Of a stretch of 64,000 nucleotides of DNA, positions 1-8,310 are shown in pieces. Origin of the DNA: Stigmatella ashevillena (lineage in GTDB: Bacteria; Myxococcota; Myxococcia; Myxococcales; Myxococcaceae); assembly GCF_028368975.1 (NCBI RefSeq), contig NZ_JAQNDM010000002.1, forward strand, positions 682,001 through 746,000, read 5' to 3'. The position numbers were made by a program, and so were the translations under genes. The notes under the pieces are model-generated. The model saw only the letters and a list, made by a program, of their open reading frames with translations. It was not told the DNA's origin and searched no databases. Numbering within the stretch: position 1 is the stretch's first letter; each line of letters begins with the position of its first letter.

Positions 1-87
1 CGCGTACTCCTCATCCTCCAGGAAGAAGCTGAGGTACTGCGACAGGGTCGTGGCAGACGATGAACTCGATGAACTCGATGAACTCAT
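1..87 (-). CDS. cheW: CheW-like chemotaxis coupling protein (5' part only)
   Basis: Only the first 29 codons are present; the gene runs off the left edge. The ATG at 87-85 has a GGGGGAG ribosome site about 5 bases upstream and lies 20 bases after the cheA stop on the same strand. The peptide opens with Met and ten serines, then ATTLSQYLSFFLEDEEYA, which resembles the first strand of CheW-type domains (QYLxFxLxxEEYA). CheW bridges chemoreceptors to the CheA kinase in the cytoplasm, which fits the gene order cheY-cheD-cheA-cheW. The serine run is encoded largely by three perfect 9-base repeats. A longer CheW-containing protein cannot be excluded because the rest is not visible. Confidence 0.75.
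   Translation of the reverse strand, partial: MSSSSSSSSSSATTLSQYLSFFLEDEEYA
59..85. repeat. Triplicate 9-bp tandem repeat at the start of cheW
   Basis: Three perfect head-to-tail copies of GATGAACTC (plus strand) occupy 59-67, 68-76 and 77-85. Read on the minus strand they encode repeated Ser-Ser-Ser directly after the start codon. Gain or loss of a copy would keep frame and change only the length of the serine tract. Confidence 0.9.
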
Positions 88-107
88 AGTGCTCCCCCGG
101 GGAAGGC

Positions 108-1751
108 TCAGGCCACGCGGATGAAGGGTCTCGGCAGAAGGCTGCGAAGGAGCGAAGAGACATCGAGCACGAGGGCCACCCGGCCCGTGCCCAGGATGGC
201 GGAGCCCGAGAGCCCCGGCAGGTGCTGGAAGAGCTTGCTGAGCGGCTTGATGACCGTCTGCGCCTGCCCGAGCAGCGAATCCACCGCGAGCCCGGCCCGG
301 AAATCCCGCCCATGTCCCACGATGACGACACTCTCGCGCTCCGGCCGGGGGCCCTCGGCCGCGAAGTGCTCGCGCAACCGCAGGTACGGCAGCGCGTGGC
401 CCCGCAGGTGGAGCAGCCCGGTGGCACCGGTGCCCCTCTCTTCGAGAGGAAGCTCGACACACTCGAAGACGTTCTCCAGGGGCAAGACATAGGTGTCCTC
501 GCCCACGCCCACGCAGAACCCCTCGATGATCGACAGGGTCAGCGGCAACCGAAGGGTGAAGGACGTCCCAGCGCCCTCCCGCGTCTCGATAGAGATGGAG
601 CCCCGCAGCATCTCGATGTTGCGCCACACCACGTCCATGCCGATGCCCCGGCCGGACAGCTCGGTGATGCGCTCGGCGGTGGAGAACCCCGGCGCGAAGA
701 TGAGCTGAAACAGCTCCGCGTCATCCCGCTCCTCATTCGGCCCCAGCAACCCTGTCGCCCGGGCCTTCTGCAGGATGCGCTCCCGGTTCAGCCCCACCCC
801 GTCGTCCGACACCTGGACGACAATGGCACCGGCCTCCTGCCGGGCGTGGATGCGCAGAGTCCCCGTGGGAGGCTTGCCTCGCGCCTGACGGACTCCCGGC
901 AGCTCGATGCCATGGTCCACCGCGTTGCGCACCAGGTGCGTGAGGGGATCCCGGATGAGCTCCACCACCGTGGTGTCCACCTCCACGTCCTCGCCACCCG
1001 TCTCCAGCCGCACCTGCTTGCCCGTTGCGGCCCCCAGCTCCCACAGCGTTCTCGCGAAGGGTTGAAAGGCCCTGCCAATGGGCACCAGCCGTGCCTTCAA
1101 CACCAGCTCCTGCAAGTCCAGGTACAGCCGGTCCGTCTCCTGATGCGCCTCCAGCAGTTCCGCCGGGGAATGGCGCTCCGCCTGCTCCAGCATGGCCGTC
1201 AGCCGACCCCGCGAGATGGCGATCTCTCCTGTCAGATCCAACAGCCGGTCCAACCGGTCCAGCCCCACCCTCAATGTCCGTTCCGGGGCCGGAAGCTCTC
1301 CGAGCGCTTCGGGGAGAACCCCCCGCACCTTCCCCAGGACAGGAGGCTCGCCGGCCGTGCCCCCCGCGCGGGCCGTCTGCATGAGCCGCCCCTGGATGAC
1401 CGCGGGATCGACATCCGCCGCCACCCGCCCCTCCCCAGGCACCCCGAGCAACATGCGGAGCGCATCCACCGACTGAAGCAACAGGGTGACCACGGACGCG
1501 CTCGCTGGGAGGGTGCGCGCCACGAACATCTGAAGCAGATCCTCGACGGAGTGGACCAGCTCGGAGGCGTCCGGGAACCCCATCATCAAGCAGTTGCCCT
1601 TGAGGGTGTGGACGGCGCGAAACAGCCCCTTGAGCACCTCCGGGTCCTGGGTGGACTCGAGCATGAGGATGGCGCGCTCCATCCCCATGAGCAGCTCCCG
1701 CGCCTCGGTGCGGAAGATGCCGCGCAGCGCCTCCATATCGTCGGGATGCAT
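108..1751 (-). CDS. cheA: Chemotaxis histidine kinase CheA
   Basis: A 547-residue CheA. An N-terminal HPt domain carries the phospho-accepting His in AVHTLKGNCLMMGF (about residue 48). A linker without an obvious CheY/CheB-binding P2 domain leads to the dimerisation helices (LDLTGEIAISRGRL). The ATPase domain shows the N box (HLVRNAVDHGIE), G1 (DDGVGL) and G2 (LSGRGIGMDVV). A CheW-like regulatory domain ends the protein. It autophosphorylates on His in response to receptors and passes phosphate to a response regulator, here probably the CheY encoded two genes upstream. The ATG at 1751 overlaps the cheD stop as TGATG; a GTG three bases earlier is possible. Missing P2 is seen in some non-flagellar chemosensory systems. 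Confidence 0.95.
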   Translation of the reverse strand: MHPDDMEALRGIFRTEARELLMGMERAILMLESTQDPEVLKGLFRAVHTLKGNCLMMGFPDASELVHSVEDLLQMFVARTLPASASVVTLLLQSVDALRMLLGVPGEGRVAADVDPAVIQGRLMQTARAGGTAGEPPVLGKVRGVLPEALGELPAPERTLRVGLDRLDRLLDLTGEIAISRGRLTAMLEQAERHSPAELLEAHQETDRLYLDLQELVLKARLVPIGRAFQPFARTLWELGAATGKQVRLETGGEDVEVDTTVVELIRDPLTHLVRNAVDHGIELPGVRQARGKPPTGTLRIHARQEAGAIVVQVSDDGVGLNRERILQKARATGLLGPNEERDDAELFQLIFAPGFSTAERITELSGRGIGMDVVWRNIEMLRGSISIETREGAGTSFTLRLPLTLSIIEGFCVGVGEDTYVLPLENVFECVELPLEERGTGATGLLHLRGHALPYLRLREHFAAEGPRPERESVVIVGHGRDFRAGLAVDSLLGQAQTVIKPLSKLFQHLPGLSGSAILGTGRVALVLDVSSLLRSLLPRPFIRVA

Positions 1752-2746
1752 CACCCACCTCTCAGTGTCTTGAGCATCACCGTCCCATCCTCGGTGCGAA
1801 AGCGTAGCTTGCGGCCGAAGGCCCCTCCCACGTCCTCAGCGACGAGGGGAATGTCCAGTTCCTTCAAGAGCGTCCTGGCCAACTGGGCGTTGCGCTGGCC
1901 CAGGCTCGCTCCTGTCTCCGGCCCGGGACCTTCCAGGATCGCCCCCCCGAACATACCCGCTTGCAGGTGCTGCCGCTGGCACCCCAGGCGCGACAGTTGC
2001 TCCACCAGCGTGGGGATGGCCAGATCCCCATAGCGGATGGAGGGAGCCTGCAAGGCTGGAGCCCTGGGCAACAAGAAGTGGCTCAGCCCCCCCCGGCGCA
2101 GGTGCGAATCCCACAGGGACACGGCGATGCACGAGCCCAGGATGGTGGTCACCTCGGAGGGCGTGCTGGAGGTGAAGATGTCTCCCGGATGGAGGTAGAG
2201 GGTGCGGACCCCCGGCGGAGAGGAAGGCGCTGGCGCCACGGCCTGCTCGGGCGGCAGCGTGGACGCTCCCCCCGCGAAGGCCCCCACGCCGTTCTCGGAG
2301 AAGAGGGTCAGCAGTTCGAGGTCCTCCTCCTCGAGCCCCCACTTCTGGGGAAGCAGCCGGAAGAGGGCGAGCACCCCGTAGATGCGCTCTCCCCTCCGGA
2401 CGGGAACACACGCGGTCAACCCCTCCTCGTGCGCGCTCGCGCCTGCCGAGCTGGTCCGTCCCCGGAAGTGAGGGACGCCCCCGAGCGCGACCTGGCCCAG
2501 AATGCCCTGGAGCGGCAGGAGGCTCTGGAGGTGCTCTCGCGTCAACCCCATGGAGGTGATGTGCGCGAAGCACCGGCCCCCGGGATCCACCGCCAGCAAC
2601 GCATACTCCTCACAGCCGATGAGCTGCGAGACGATCTCCCCCATGACCTCCAGGACCTGGGACGGCTGGGTGCTGGCCGTCAGCCGCTGGAGCGCGGCGG
2701 CGGTCCGGGGGCGGAAGGACGAAACCTTCTGGGAGACAGTCGACAT
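1751..2746 (-). CDS. cheD: GAF domain-CheD fusion (receptor glutamine deamidase)
   Basis: A 331-residue protein. Residues about 20-150 look like a GAF sensor domain (SQLIGCEEYALLAVD, then FSENGVGAFA). Residues about 180-331 are CheD: LHPGDIFTSS, the catalytic Cys in TILGSCIAVSLWD, the His in GGLSHFLLP and the late motif EDVGGAFGRKLRF. CheD deamidates receptor glutamines and in some bacteria binds CheY-P or CheC. CheD is normally about 160 residues, so the N-terminal GAF module is an addition that could make deamidation depend on a ligand (inference). The gene begins right after the cheY stop and overlaps cheA by one base, so it is inside the operon. Confidence 0.9.
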   Translation of the reverse strand: MSTVSQKVSSFRPRTAAALQRLTASTQPSQVLEVMGEIVSQLIGCEEYALLAVDPGGRCFAHITSMGLTREHLQSLLPLQGILGQVALGGVPHFRGRTSSAGASAHEEGLTACVPVRRGERIYGVLALFRLLPQKWGLEEEDLELLTLFSENGVGAFAGGASTLPPEQAVAPAPSSPPGVRTLYLHPGDIFTSSTPSEVTTILGSCIAVSLWDSHLRRGGLSHFLLPRAPALQAPSIRYGDLAIPTLVEQLSRLGCQRQHLQAGMFGGAILEGPGPETGASLGQRNAQLARTLLKELDIPLVAEDVGGAFGRKLRFRTEDGTVMLKTLRGG

Positions 2747-3121
2747 CTAGCGTCCCAGGAAGTTTTCGATCTTCGCCCTCAACTCATTCCCATTGAATGG
2801 CTTGGTGACGTAGTCGCTGCAGCCGCTCTCGTAGCCCCGCTCCACGTGCTCCATGCTCGCCTTCGTCGTCACCAGGATGATGGGCGTGGCGCGCGTGACT
2901 TCATCGGCGCGGAGGATCCGGCACGCCTCGAAGCCGTCCATGCCCGGCATCACCACGTCCATGAGGATGAGATCGGGCTGCTGCGCGAGCGCGGCCTTGA
3001 TGGCCTCCTTGCCATTGCTGGCGCTCAGCAAGGCGTAAGGTTCTCCTTGCAAGAGCAGCCTCTCCATCAGGAGGACGGTGGGTGAGTCGTCAACCAGCAG
3101 GATCTTCTTTTGAGTGGACAT
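2747..3121 (-). CDS. cheY: CheY-like single-domain response regulator
   Basis: A 124-residue receiver domain. KKILLVDDSP holds the acidic pair, LILMDVVMPGMDG the phospho-acceptor Asp, LVTTKA the conserved Thr and YVTKPFN the conserved Lys. No output domain follows, so it should act by protein contact as the CheA phosphate target. ATG 3121 is chosen because GGAAGG lies about 5 bases upstream and the receiver starts at residue 5; in-frame codons further upstream encode no receiver sequence. It is the first gene of the operon and has a sigma-70-like promoter just upstream at 3152-3180. Confidence 0.93.
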   Translation of the reverse strand: MSTQKKILLVDDSPTVLLMERLLLQGEPYALLSASNGKEAIKAALAQQPDLILMDVVMPGMDGFEACRILRADEVTRATPIILVTTKASMEHVERGYESGCSDYVTKPFNGNELRAKIENFLGR

Positions 3122-3151
3122 CGTGCCTTCCCCCCCGGATACGGCACCCCG

Positions 3152-3180
3152 ATTAACGCACGCTGCCCCCCCCCGTTCAA
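3152..3180 (-). promoter_or_regulatory. Sigma-70-like promoter of the cheY-cheD-cheA-cheW operon with C9 spacer tract
   Basis: On the minus strand TTGAAC (3180-3175) and GTTAAT (3157-3152) are separated by exactly 17 bases, and the cheY ATG lies about 30 bases downstream of the -10. The spacer contains a run of nine identical bases (C on plus, G on minus, 3166-3174). A length change there would alter promoter spacing. Assigned by motif only. Confidence 0.5.
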
Positions 3181-3270
3181 TCCCAAGCAAATCGCGCGCC
3201 ATGAGAGTGTCCGGTTCGGATAATCTGGGGGATGGTCAGCCGACCGTTTTCGAATCTACGGAGTCCATGC

Positions 3271-4926
3271 ATGTCCCGTGTCATCCGCGCCCCCATTGGA
3301 AACACCCTCTCTTGCAAGGGCTGGGTCCAGGAGGCCGCGCTCCGGATGTTGATGAACAACCTCGATCCTGACGTGGCCGAGCGTCCGGAGGATCTCGTCG
3401 TCTATGGAGGGACGGGCAAGGCCGCGCGCGACTGGCCCTCGTTCGACCGCATCGTCTCCAGCCTTCAGTCCCTCACGGACGAGGAGACCCTGCTCGTCCA
3501 ATCCGGCAAGCCCGTGGGCGTGCTGCGCACCCACCCCGACGCCCCCCGCGTGCTGTTGGCCAACTCGAACCTGGTCGGCCGCTGGGCGACCTGGGAGCAC
3601 TTCCACGAGCTGGAGCAGAAGGGGCTGATGATGTACGGCCAGATGACGGCCGGCTCGTGGATCTACATCGGCACGCAGGGGATTCTTCAGGGCACCTACG
3701 AGACGTTCGCCCAGGCGGGCCGCATGCACTTCGGCTCGGCGGATCTGTCCGGGCGGCTGGTGCTCTCGGGAGGCCTGGGTGGAATGGGGGGCGCACAGCC
3801 GCTGGCGGCCACCATGAACAACGCCGTCTTCCTCGGCGTGGAGATCGATCCGCATCGCGCGCAGCGCCGTGTGGAGACGCGCTACCTGGATGTCGTCGCC
3901 CAGAACCTCGACGAGGCGCTGGCCCTGGTAAAGGAGGCCCAGAGCAAGCGCGTGGGCCGCTCCATCGCCATCATCGGCAACGCGGCCTCGGTGTTCCGGG
4001 AGCTGTACCGCCGAGGAATCACCCCCGATCTCGTCACGGACCAGACGAGCGCACACGATCCGCTCAACGGCTACATCCCCGCGGACCTCTCGCTGGAGGC
4101 CGCCGCGGAGCTGCGCCGGCGGGCGCCCGAGGAGTACGTGCGCCGGGCCCGGGAGACGATGGGGGTGCAAGTGCAGGCGATGCTGGACTTCCAACGCGCC
4201 GGCAGCCACGTGTTCGACTACGGCAACAACCTGCGGGGCCAGGCCCAACTTGGAGGCAAGGAGAACGCCTTTGAGTTCCCAGGCTTCGTGCCGGCCTATA
4301 TCCGCCCCTTGTTCTGTGAGGGGATGGGGCCCTTCCGCTGGGTGGCGCTCTCGGGAGATCCCGCGGACATCCGCCGCACGGACGAGGCCGTGCTGGAGCT
4401 GTTCCCGGAGAAGGAGTCCCTGCGCCGGTGGATCCAGATGGCGCAGCAGCGCGTGGCCTTCCAGGGCCTGCCGGCCCGCATCTGCTGGCTGGGCTACGGC
4501 GAGCGGGCCCGGGCGGGGCTCGCCTTCAACGAGCTGGTGCGCAAGGGCGAGGTGAAGGCGCCCATCGTCATCGGAAGGGATCACCTGGACTGCGGCTCGG
4601 TGGCCTCGCCCAACCGGGAGACCGAGGCGATGCGCGATGGCTCGGACGCGGTGGCCGACTGGCCCATCCTCAATGCGCTGGTGAACGCGGTGAATGGCGC
4701 CTCGTGGGTGTCCTTCCACCATGGAGGCGGCGTGGGCATGGGCTACTCGCTGCACTCCGGACAGGTCATCGTCGCGGATGGCACCCCGGAGGCGGCGCGG
4801 CGCATCGAGCGGGTGCTCACCTCGGACCCGGGCATGGGCGTCCTGCGGCATGCGGACGCGGGCTACCCGGAGGCCCTCACCGTGGCCCATGAGCGAGGGG
4901 TGAAGATCCCCGGTGTGACCGTGTGA
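3271..4926 (+). CDS. hutU: Urocanate hydratase
   Basis: A 551-residue urocanase, about the usual length. It catalyses urocanate plus water to 4-imidazolone-5-propionate, the second step of histidine degradation, using tightly bound NAD. Visible motifs are [17 protein letters not shown] near the N-terminus, the NAD-binding glycine-rich [12 protein letters not shown], the active-site Cys region [16 protein letters not shown], and the C-terminal [20 protein letters not shown] 3271 is chosen because CGGAG lies about 8 bases upstream and family similarity begins there. A lipoprotein gene and hutI follow with no gap. The first enzyme (hutH) is not in the window. Confidence 0.97.
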   Translation: MSRVIRAPIGNTLSCKGWVQEAALRMLMNNLDPDVAERPEDLVVYGGTGKAARDWPSFDRIVSSLQSLTDEETLLVQSGKPVGVLRTHPDAPRVLLANSNLVGRWATWEHFHELEQKGLMMYGQMTAGSWIYIGTQGILQGTYETFAQAGRMHFGSADLSGRLVLSGGLGGMGGAQPLAATMNNAVFLGVEIDPHRAQRRVETRYLDVVAQNLDEALALVKEAQSKRVGRSIAIIGNAASVFRELYRRGITPDLVTDQTSAHDPLNGYIPADLSLEAAAELRRRAPEEYVRRARETMGVQVQAMLDFQRAGSHVFDYGNNLRGQAQLGGKENAFEFPGFVPAYIRPLFCEGMGPFRWVALSGDPADIRRTDEAVLELFPEKESLRRWIQMAQQRVAFQGLPARICWLGYGERARAGLAFNELVRKGEVKAPIVIGRDHLDCGSVASPNRETEAMRDGSDAVADWPILNALVNAVNGASWVSFHHGGGVGMGYSLHSGQVIVADGTPEAARRIERVLTSDPGMGVLRHADAGYPEALTVAHERGVKIPGVTV

Positions 4927-4934
4927 GGCCTCGC

Positions 4935-5654
4935 ATGGGGAGCGAACGCCGGAAGGCCCTCTTCGTGCTCGGGGTGCTGGCCTGGCTCGCGGGCTGTGCT
5001 CCCACCACCATGAGCCCCATGGTGATGCGGCTCGGGCCTGGCCATCCGGACCACTCCTACTTCCAGGCGGGCCTCCGCGGCGGCCCGCGCCTGTCGGCGC
5101 CCTTCACCGACGGCGCGGAGCCTCCCCTGTTCGCAGGCGACGAGAAGCCCTTCTCCACGCAGCAGTGGTCCATGGCCTACGACGTGGCCCTCACCGAGCC
5201 CCTCACCGACCGGCTGTCGCTGCACCTGGGCCTTCAGGGGGAGTTCTTCTACCCGCTGCCCATGCCGGGCTATGGCGTCTACGCGGGCCTCTCGACGTAC
5301 TTCGGCAACCCGCGCTGGGGCCTCGCGCCCGCGTTCGTGCTGCGCGGCGCGTCGGATCTGGGCATCGACTCCCGGGGAGGGCCCGGCACCATCGTCGGCG
5401 CGGAGGGTTCGGTGGCCTTCTCTCTGACTCCGGATCCGGGGGTCGCCTTGGGGCTGGTGCCCTTCGTTGGCTTCCATCAAGTCTTCTCGGGCGATCACTC
5501 GGCCACCGCGAGCTACTACGGGGCGGCCCTGGCGGTGCAGGTCCCCTTGGATCGGTTAACTCGGCTGGAGTTGTCCGGAGGCTTCGGCAAGGCCAAGACC
5601 GGCAGCTCGGACACATGGACCGCGCCCATCATGGGAACGCGCTGGGGGCGTTGA
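4935..5654 (+). CDS. Putative lipoprotein / outer-membrane-type protein inside the hut operon
   Basis: A 239-residue protein of unknown function. It has a short basic start, a hydrophobic stretch (ALFVLGVLAWLAGC) and a lipobox ending at the Cys of LAGC, so it is probably a lipoprotein. The rest has alternating hydrophobic and polar segments rich in Gly, Tyr and Phe (for example LSLHLGLQGEFFYPLPMPG), as in small beta-barrel proteins. The start is ATG 4935, preceded by GTGAGG; a GTG at 4923 overlapping the hutU stop is the alternative. Its stop abuts the hutI ATG, so it is co-translated with the pathway. A role in substrate uptake is possible but unproven. Confidence 0.8.
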   Translation: MGSERRKALFVLGVLAWLAGCAPTTMSPMVMRLGPGHPDHSYFQAGLRGGPRLSAPFTDGAEPPLFAGDEKPFSTQQWSMAYDVALTEPLTDRLSLHLGLQGEFFYPLPMPGYGVYAGLSTYFGNPRWGLAPAFVLRGASDLGIDSRGGPGTIVGAEGSVAFSLTPDPGVALGLVPFVGFHQVFSGDHSATASYYGAALAVQVPLDRLTRLELSGGFGKAKTGSSDTWTAPIMGTRWGR

Positions 5655-6920
5655 ATGGAACCGCTGGAGCTGCTGGTCCGAAACACCTCCGAGGTGCTCA
5701 CCGTCGAGGGCTCCCACCGTGAACCGGCCGAGCGCGCCCTCACCCCCCATCCGCGGGCCAGCGTGGGGGTGCGCGGCGGGCGGGTGGCGTGGGTGGGCCC
5801 CGAGGCGCAGTTGCCCCCCGGCGCCGTGGGTGCCGGGACCCAGGTCCTGGATGCCGGGGGCATGTTCGTGGGCCCGGGCTTCGTGGATCCCCACACGCAC
5901 CTGGTGTTCGCGGGCGAGCGCGCCTCGGAGTTCGATCTGCGCTGCCAGGGCGCCACCTACCTTCAGATCGCCCAGGCCGGTGGCGGCATCGTGAGCACCG
6001 TGCGGGCCACGCGGGCCGCGAGCGAGGAGGAGTTGATCCGGCTGGCACTCCCCCGCCTCCAGCGCCTGCTGGACTACGGGGTGACGGCCGCGGAGGTGAA
6101 GAGCGGCTACGGGCTGGACCTGGAGAGCGAGCTGAAGATGCTGCGCGTGGTGCGTCGGCTGGGGCCACTCACGCCGGTGGAGCTGGTGCCCACCCTGCTG
6201 TGCGCCCACGCCGTGCCGGAGGAGTTCAAGGGCCGCCGTGAGGACTACGTGGAGCTGTGCGTCCAGGAGATCCTCCCCGCCGTGGCCCAGGAGGGGCTGG
6301 CCCGCTTCTGCGACATCTTCGTCGAGCAGAGCGCCTTCACGCCGGACGAGGCCCGCCGACTCCTCATCGCCGCCAAGGCCCTGGGACTCCGGCCCCGGCT
6401 GCATGGCGATCAACTCACCTCGGGCGGAGGCGCGGAGCTGGCCGCCGAGCTGGGCGCGGCCACGGTGGACCACCTGGAGCACGTGAGCGAGGCCGGCATC
6501 CGCGCGCTGGCCGAGGCGGACGTCACCGCCGTCCTTGTCCCTACCTCCACCCTCTTCCTGCGCATGCGCCCCTACGCCCCGGGCCGCAAGCTGCGCGATG
6601 CGGGCGTCAACGTTGCTTTGGGCACCAACGTCAATCCAGGTTCAGCGATGACGGAAAACCTTCCCCTGGCCATGGGGCTTGCCTGCCTGGAGAACGGGTT
6701 GACCGCGGCCGAGGTGTATTGGGCAGCCACCCGGGGGGCGGCCCTCGCCTTGAACCTTCCCTCTCAAGGAAGGCTGGCGGTGGGAGACAAAGCCGACCTG
6801 GTTATTTTTTCGTGCTCAAACCATCAACATTTGCCCTACCACCTTGGAGTGAATCACGCGCACACGGTGTTGAAAGAAGGCCGTGTGGTGGCTCGGATGG
6901 GCACGGCAAACTGTTCTTAA
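5655..6920 (+). CDS. hutI: Imidazolonepropionase
   Basis: A 421-residue amidohydrolase that opens 4-imidazolone-5-propionate to N-formimino-glutamate, the third step of histidine degradation. The metal-binding DPHTHLVFAGERASEF, the substrate-binding region GGGIVSTVRATR, the conserved Lys in AAEVKSGYGLD, HGDQLTSGGGAELA and VDHLEHVS are all present. At the late metal-site segment the protein reads GTNVNPGS, where HutI proteins I know read TDxNPG; the usual Asp appears to be Asn. ATG 5655 directly follows the previous stop. The operon hutU-lipoprotein-hutI is thus tight. Confidence 0.95.
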   Translation: MEPLELLVRNTSEVLTVEGSHREPAERALTPHPRASVGVRGGRVAWVGPEAQLPPGAVGAGTQVLDAGGMFVGPGFVDPHTHLVFAGERASEFDLRCQGATYLQIAQAGGGIVSTVRATRAASEEELIRLALPRLQRLLDYGVTAAEVKSGYGLDLESELKMLRVVRRLGPLTPVELVPTLLCAHAVPEEFKGRREDYVELCVQEILPAVAQEGLARFCDIFVEQSAFTPDEARRLLIAAKALGLRPRLHGDQLTSGGGAELAAELGAATVDHLEHVSEAGIRALAEADVTAVLVPTSTLFLRMRPYAPGRKLRDAGVNVALGTNVNPGSAMTENLPLAMGLACLENGLTAAEVYWAATRGAALALNLPSQGRLAVGDKADLVIFSCSNHQHLPYHLGVNHAHTVLKEGRVVARMGTANCS

Positions 6921-7007
6921 AAAGGAATTTAACGTCCCTGACACGACGGCCATCCCTTGGGACAACGCAACTTCAGCCCAGGCTGGAGTTATCATCACAC
7001 CCACGCC

Positions 7008-7832
7008 ATGTGCCGCCTGTTTGGATTCCGCTCCGCAGTTCCCACGGCTGTTCATCCTTCGCTGGTGACAGAGAAGAACTCGCTCGTCATCCAGTCACGT
7101 GAGCACAAAGATGGTTGGGGAATCGCCGCCTACGGGGCGGAAGCGCTTCCCCGGGTGGCTCACGGCGTCGGTCCCGCCCACAGCGATCCCGACTTCCACC
7201 GCGTGAGCAGTCTGGTGTCTTCCCATACGGTGGTGGCGCATGTCCGCCTGGCCTCCGTGGGAGCGGTGGAGATGCGCAACTCGCACCCCTTCCTGCACGG
7301 CCGTTGGTCGTTCGTGCACAACGGCACGCTGCGGGACTTTCCCGAGCACCAGAAGGCCATCGAGTCGCTCATCCATCCCGAGCTGCGCGTGAACATCCGC
7401 GGAACGACGGACTCCGAGCGCTGCCTCTATCTCTTCCTCACGCGGCTGTCCGCGCAGAGCCCCTTGGAGACTCCCGCGCGGGTGGAAGACGTCGCCCGCG
7501 CACTCGCCGAGACGATGCAGCTGGTTGCGGGCTTCACGGACAAGCCTGGACAGAACCGGTCGGCGATGAACTTCCTCGTCACGGACGGACAGGTGATGGT
7601 GGCCACGCGCCGCCACCGCTCGCTCTTCATCAGCGATGGCCGCCGCTCCGCGACCTGCAAGGGCACTTCCCTGCGGTCCGGAACACGGCTCGAGCAGCTC
7701 ATCATCGCCAGCGAGGTGCTGTGCGGCAATCAGACCGGCTGGGACGAGGTCTCCGAGGAGGAGATCATCGGCGTGGACGGCCAGCTCGTCCTGCACCGGT
7801 GGCCGTTGGCGGAGCTCGCCCCGGCGCGTTGA
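7008..7832 (+). CDS. Class II glutamine amidotransferase (YafJ type)
   Basis: A 274-residue protein with an N-terminal nucleophile glutaminase domain. Met is followed by the presumed catalytic Cys2 in MCRLFGFRS, which fixes the start at ATG 7008. Other signature parts are HKDGWGIAAYG, the Asn in SFVHNGTL, and RGTTDSERCLYLFL. Class II amidotransferases release ammonia from glutamine, but no synthase domain is fused, so the acceptor is unknown. It is about the length of YafJ/EgtC-type proteins. It lies 87 bases after hutI on the same strand and may or may not be co-transcribed; no link to histidine degradation is shown. It converges on tsaE. Confidence 0.88.
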   Translation: MCRLFGFRSAVPTAVHPSLVTEKNSLVIQSREHKDGWGIAAYGAEALPRVAHGVGPAHSDPDFHRVSSLVSSHTVVAHVRLASVGAVEMRNSHPFLHGRWSFVHNGTLRDFPEHQKAIESLIHPELRVNIRGTTDSERCLYLFLTRLSAQSPLETPARVEDVARALAETMQLVAGFTDKPGQNRSAMNFLVTDGQVMVATRRHRSLFISDGRRSATCKGTSLRSGTRLEQLIIASEVLCGNQTGWDEVSEEEIIGVDGQLVLHRWPLAELAPAR

Positions 7833-7833
7833 G

Positions 7834-8310
7834 TCACGGCAGCCAGGCGGCCAGAAGCGCCGCGGGCCTGGCTCCGAAGGCCTCGGCCTGAAGCTCCCGG
7901 GCCTCTTCCTCTGTGGGCCGCAAGGTGACGCGCAGGAACTCGCGCGGCGCCGCCCCCGGCACCCGGTCCAGCCATTCCACCAGCACCGCGCCCCCGCTGC
8001 CCACCAGATCGAAGAAGCCCGTGGCGTAGAGCTCATCCTCATCCGCGATGCGGTAGAGGTCCGCGTGGTACAGGGGGATGCGCCCACTGTAAGGGTAGAC
8101 GATGGCGAAGGTGGGGCTGGCGACCTCCGAGCGAGGCACCTGCGCGCCCTCGGCCACCCCGCGCACCAGGTGCGTCTTGCCAGCGCCCAGGTCTCCAATG
8201 AGCCCGATGAAGTCCCCGGGTTGGAGCAGCTCTCCCAGGCGCACCCCCAGACGGTGTGTTTCCTCGGGAGACGCCGAGCGCACGGTGCGCGTCAGGGTGG
8301 ACGGACTCAC
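7834..8310 (-). CDS. tsaE: tRNA t6A biosynthesis ATPase TsaE
   Basis: About 158 residues. TsaE is the P-loop ATPase that works with TsaB and TsaD in making N6-threonylcarbamoyl-adenosine on tRNAs reading ANN codons. The Walker A motif is GDLGAGKTHLVRG, followed by SPTFAIVYPY and the YHADLYRI segment characteristic of the YjeE family. GTG 8310 is chosen because it overlaps the nnr stop as GTGA, the coupling seen elsewhere in this block. In-frame GTG codons at 8319, 8328 and 8337 are alternatives. It is the last gene of the minus-strand block. Confidence 0.93.
   Translation of the reverse strand: MSPSTLTRTVRSASPEETHRLGVRLGELLQPGDFIGLIGDLGAGKTHLVRGVAEGAQVPRSEVASPTFAIVYPYSGRIPLYHADLYRIADEDELYATGFFDLVGSGGAVLVEWLDRVPGAAPREFLRVTLRPTEEEARELQAEAFGARPAALLAAWLP

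Noticed and set aside
222-2033. Long open frame on the plus strand opposite cheA and cheD
   Set aside because: It is antisense to two clearly recognised genes, has Arg/Pro/His-rich low-complexity translation, and shows no family motif.
7008-7832. Assignment of the amidotransferase to the hut pathway or to ergothioneine (EgtC)
   Set aside because: No EgtB/EgtD genes are nearby and the histidine pathway does not use a glutaminase, so no pathway is assigned.
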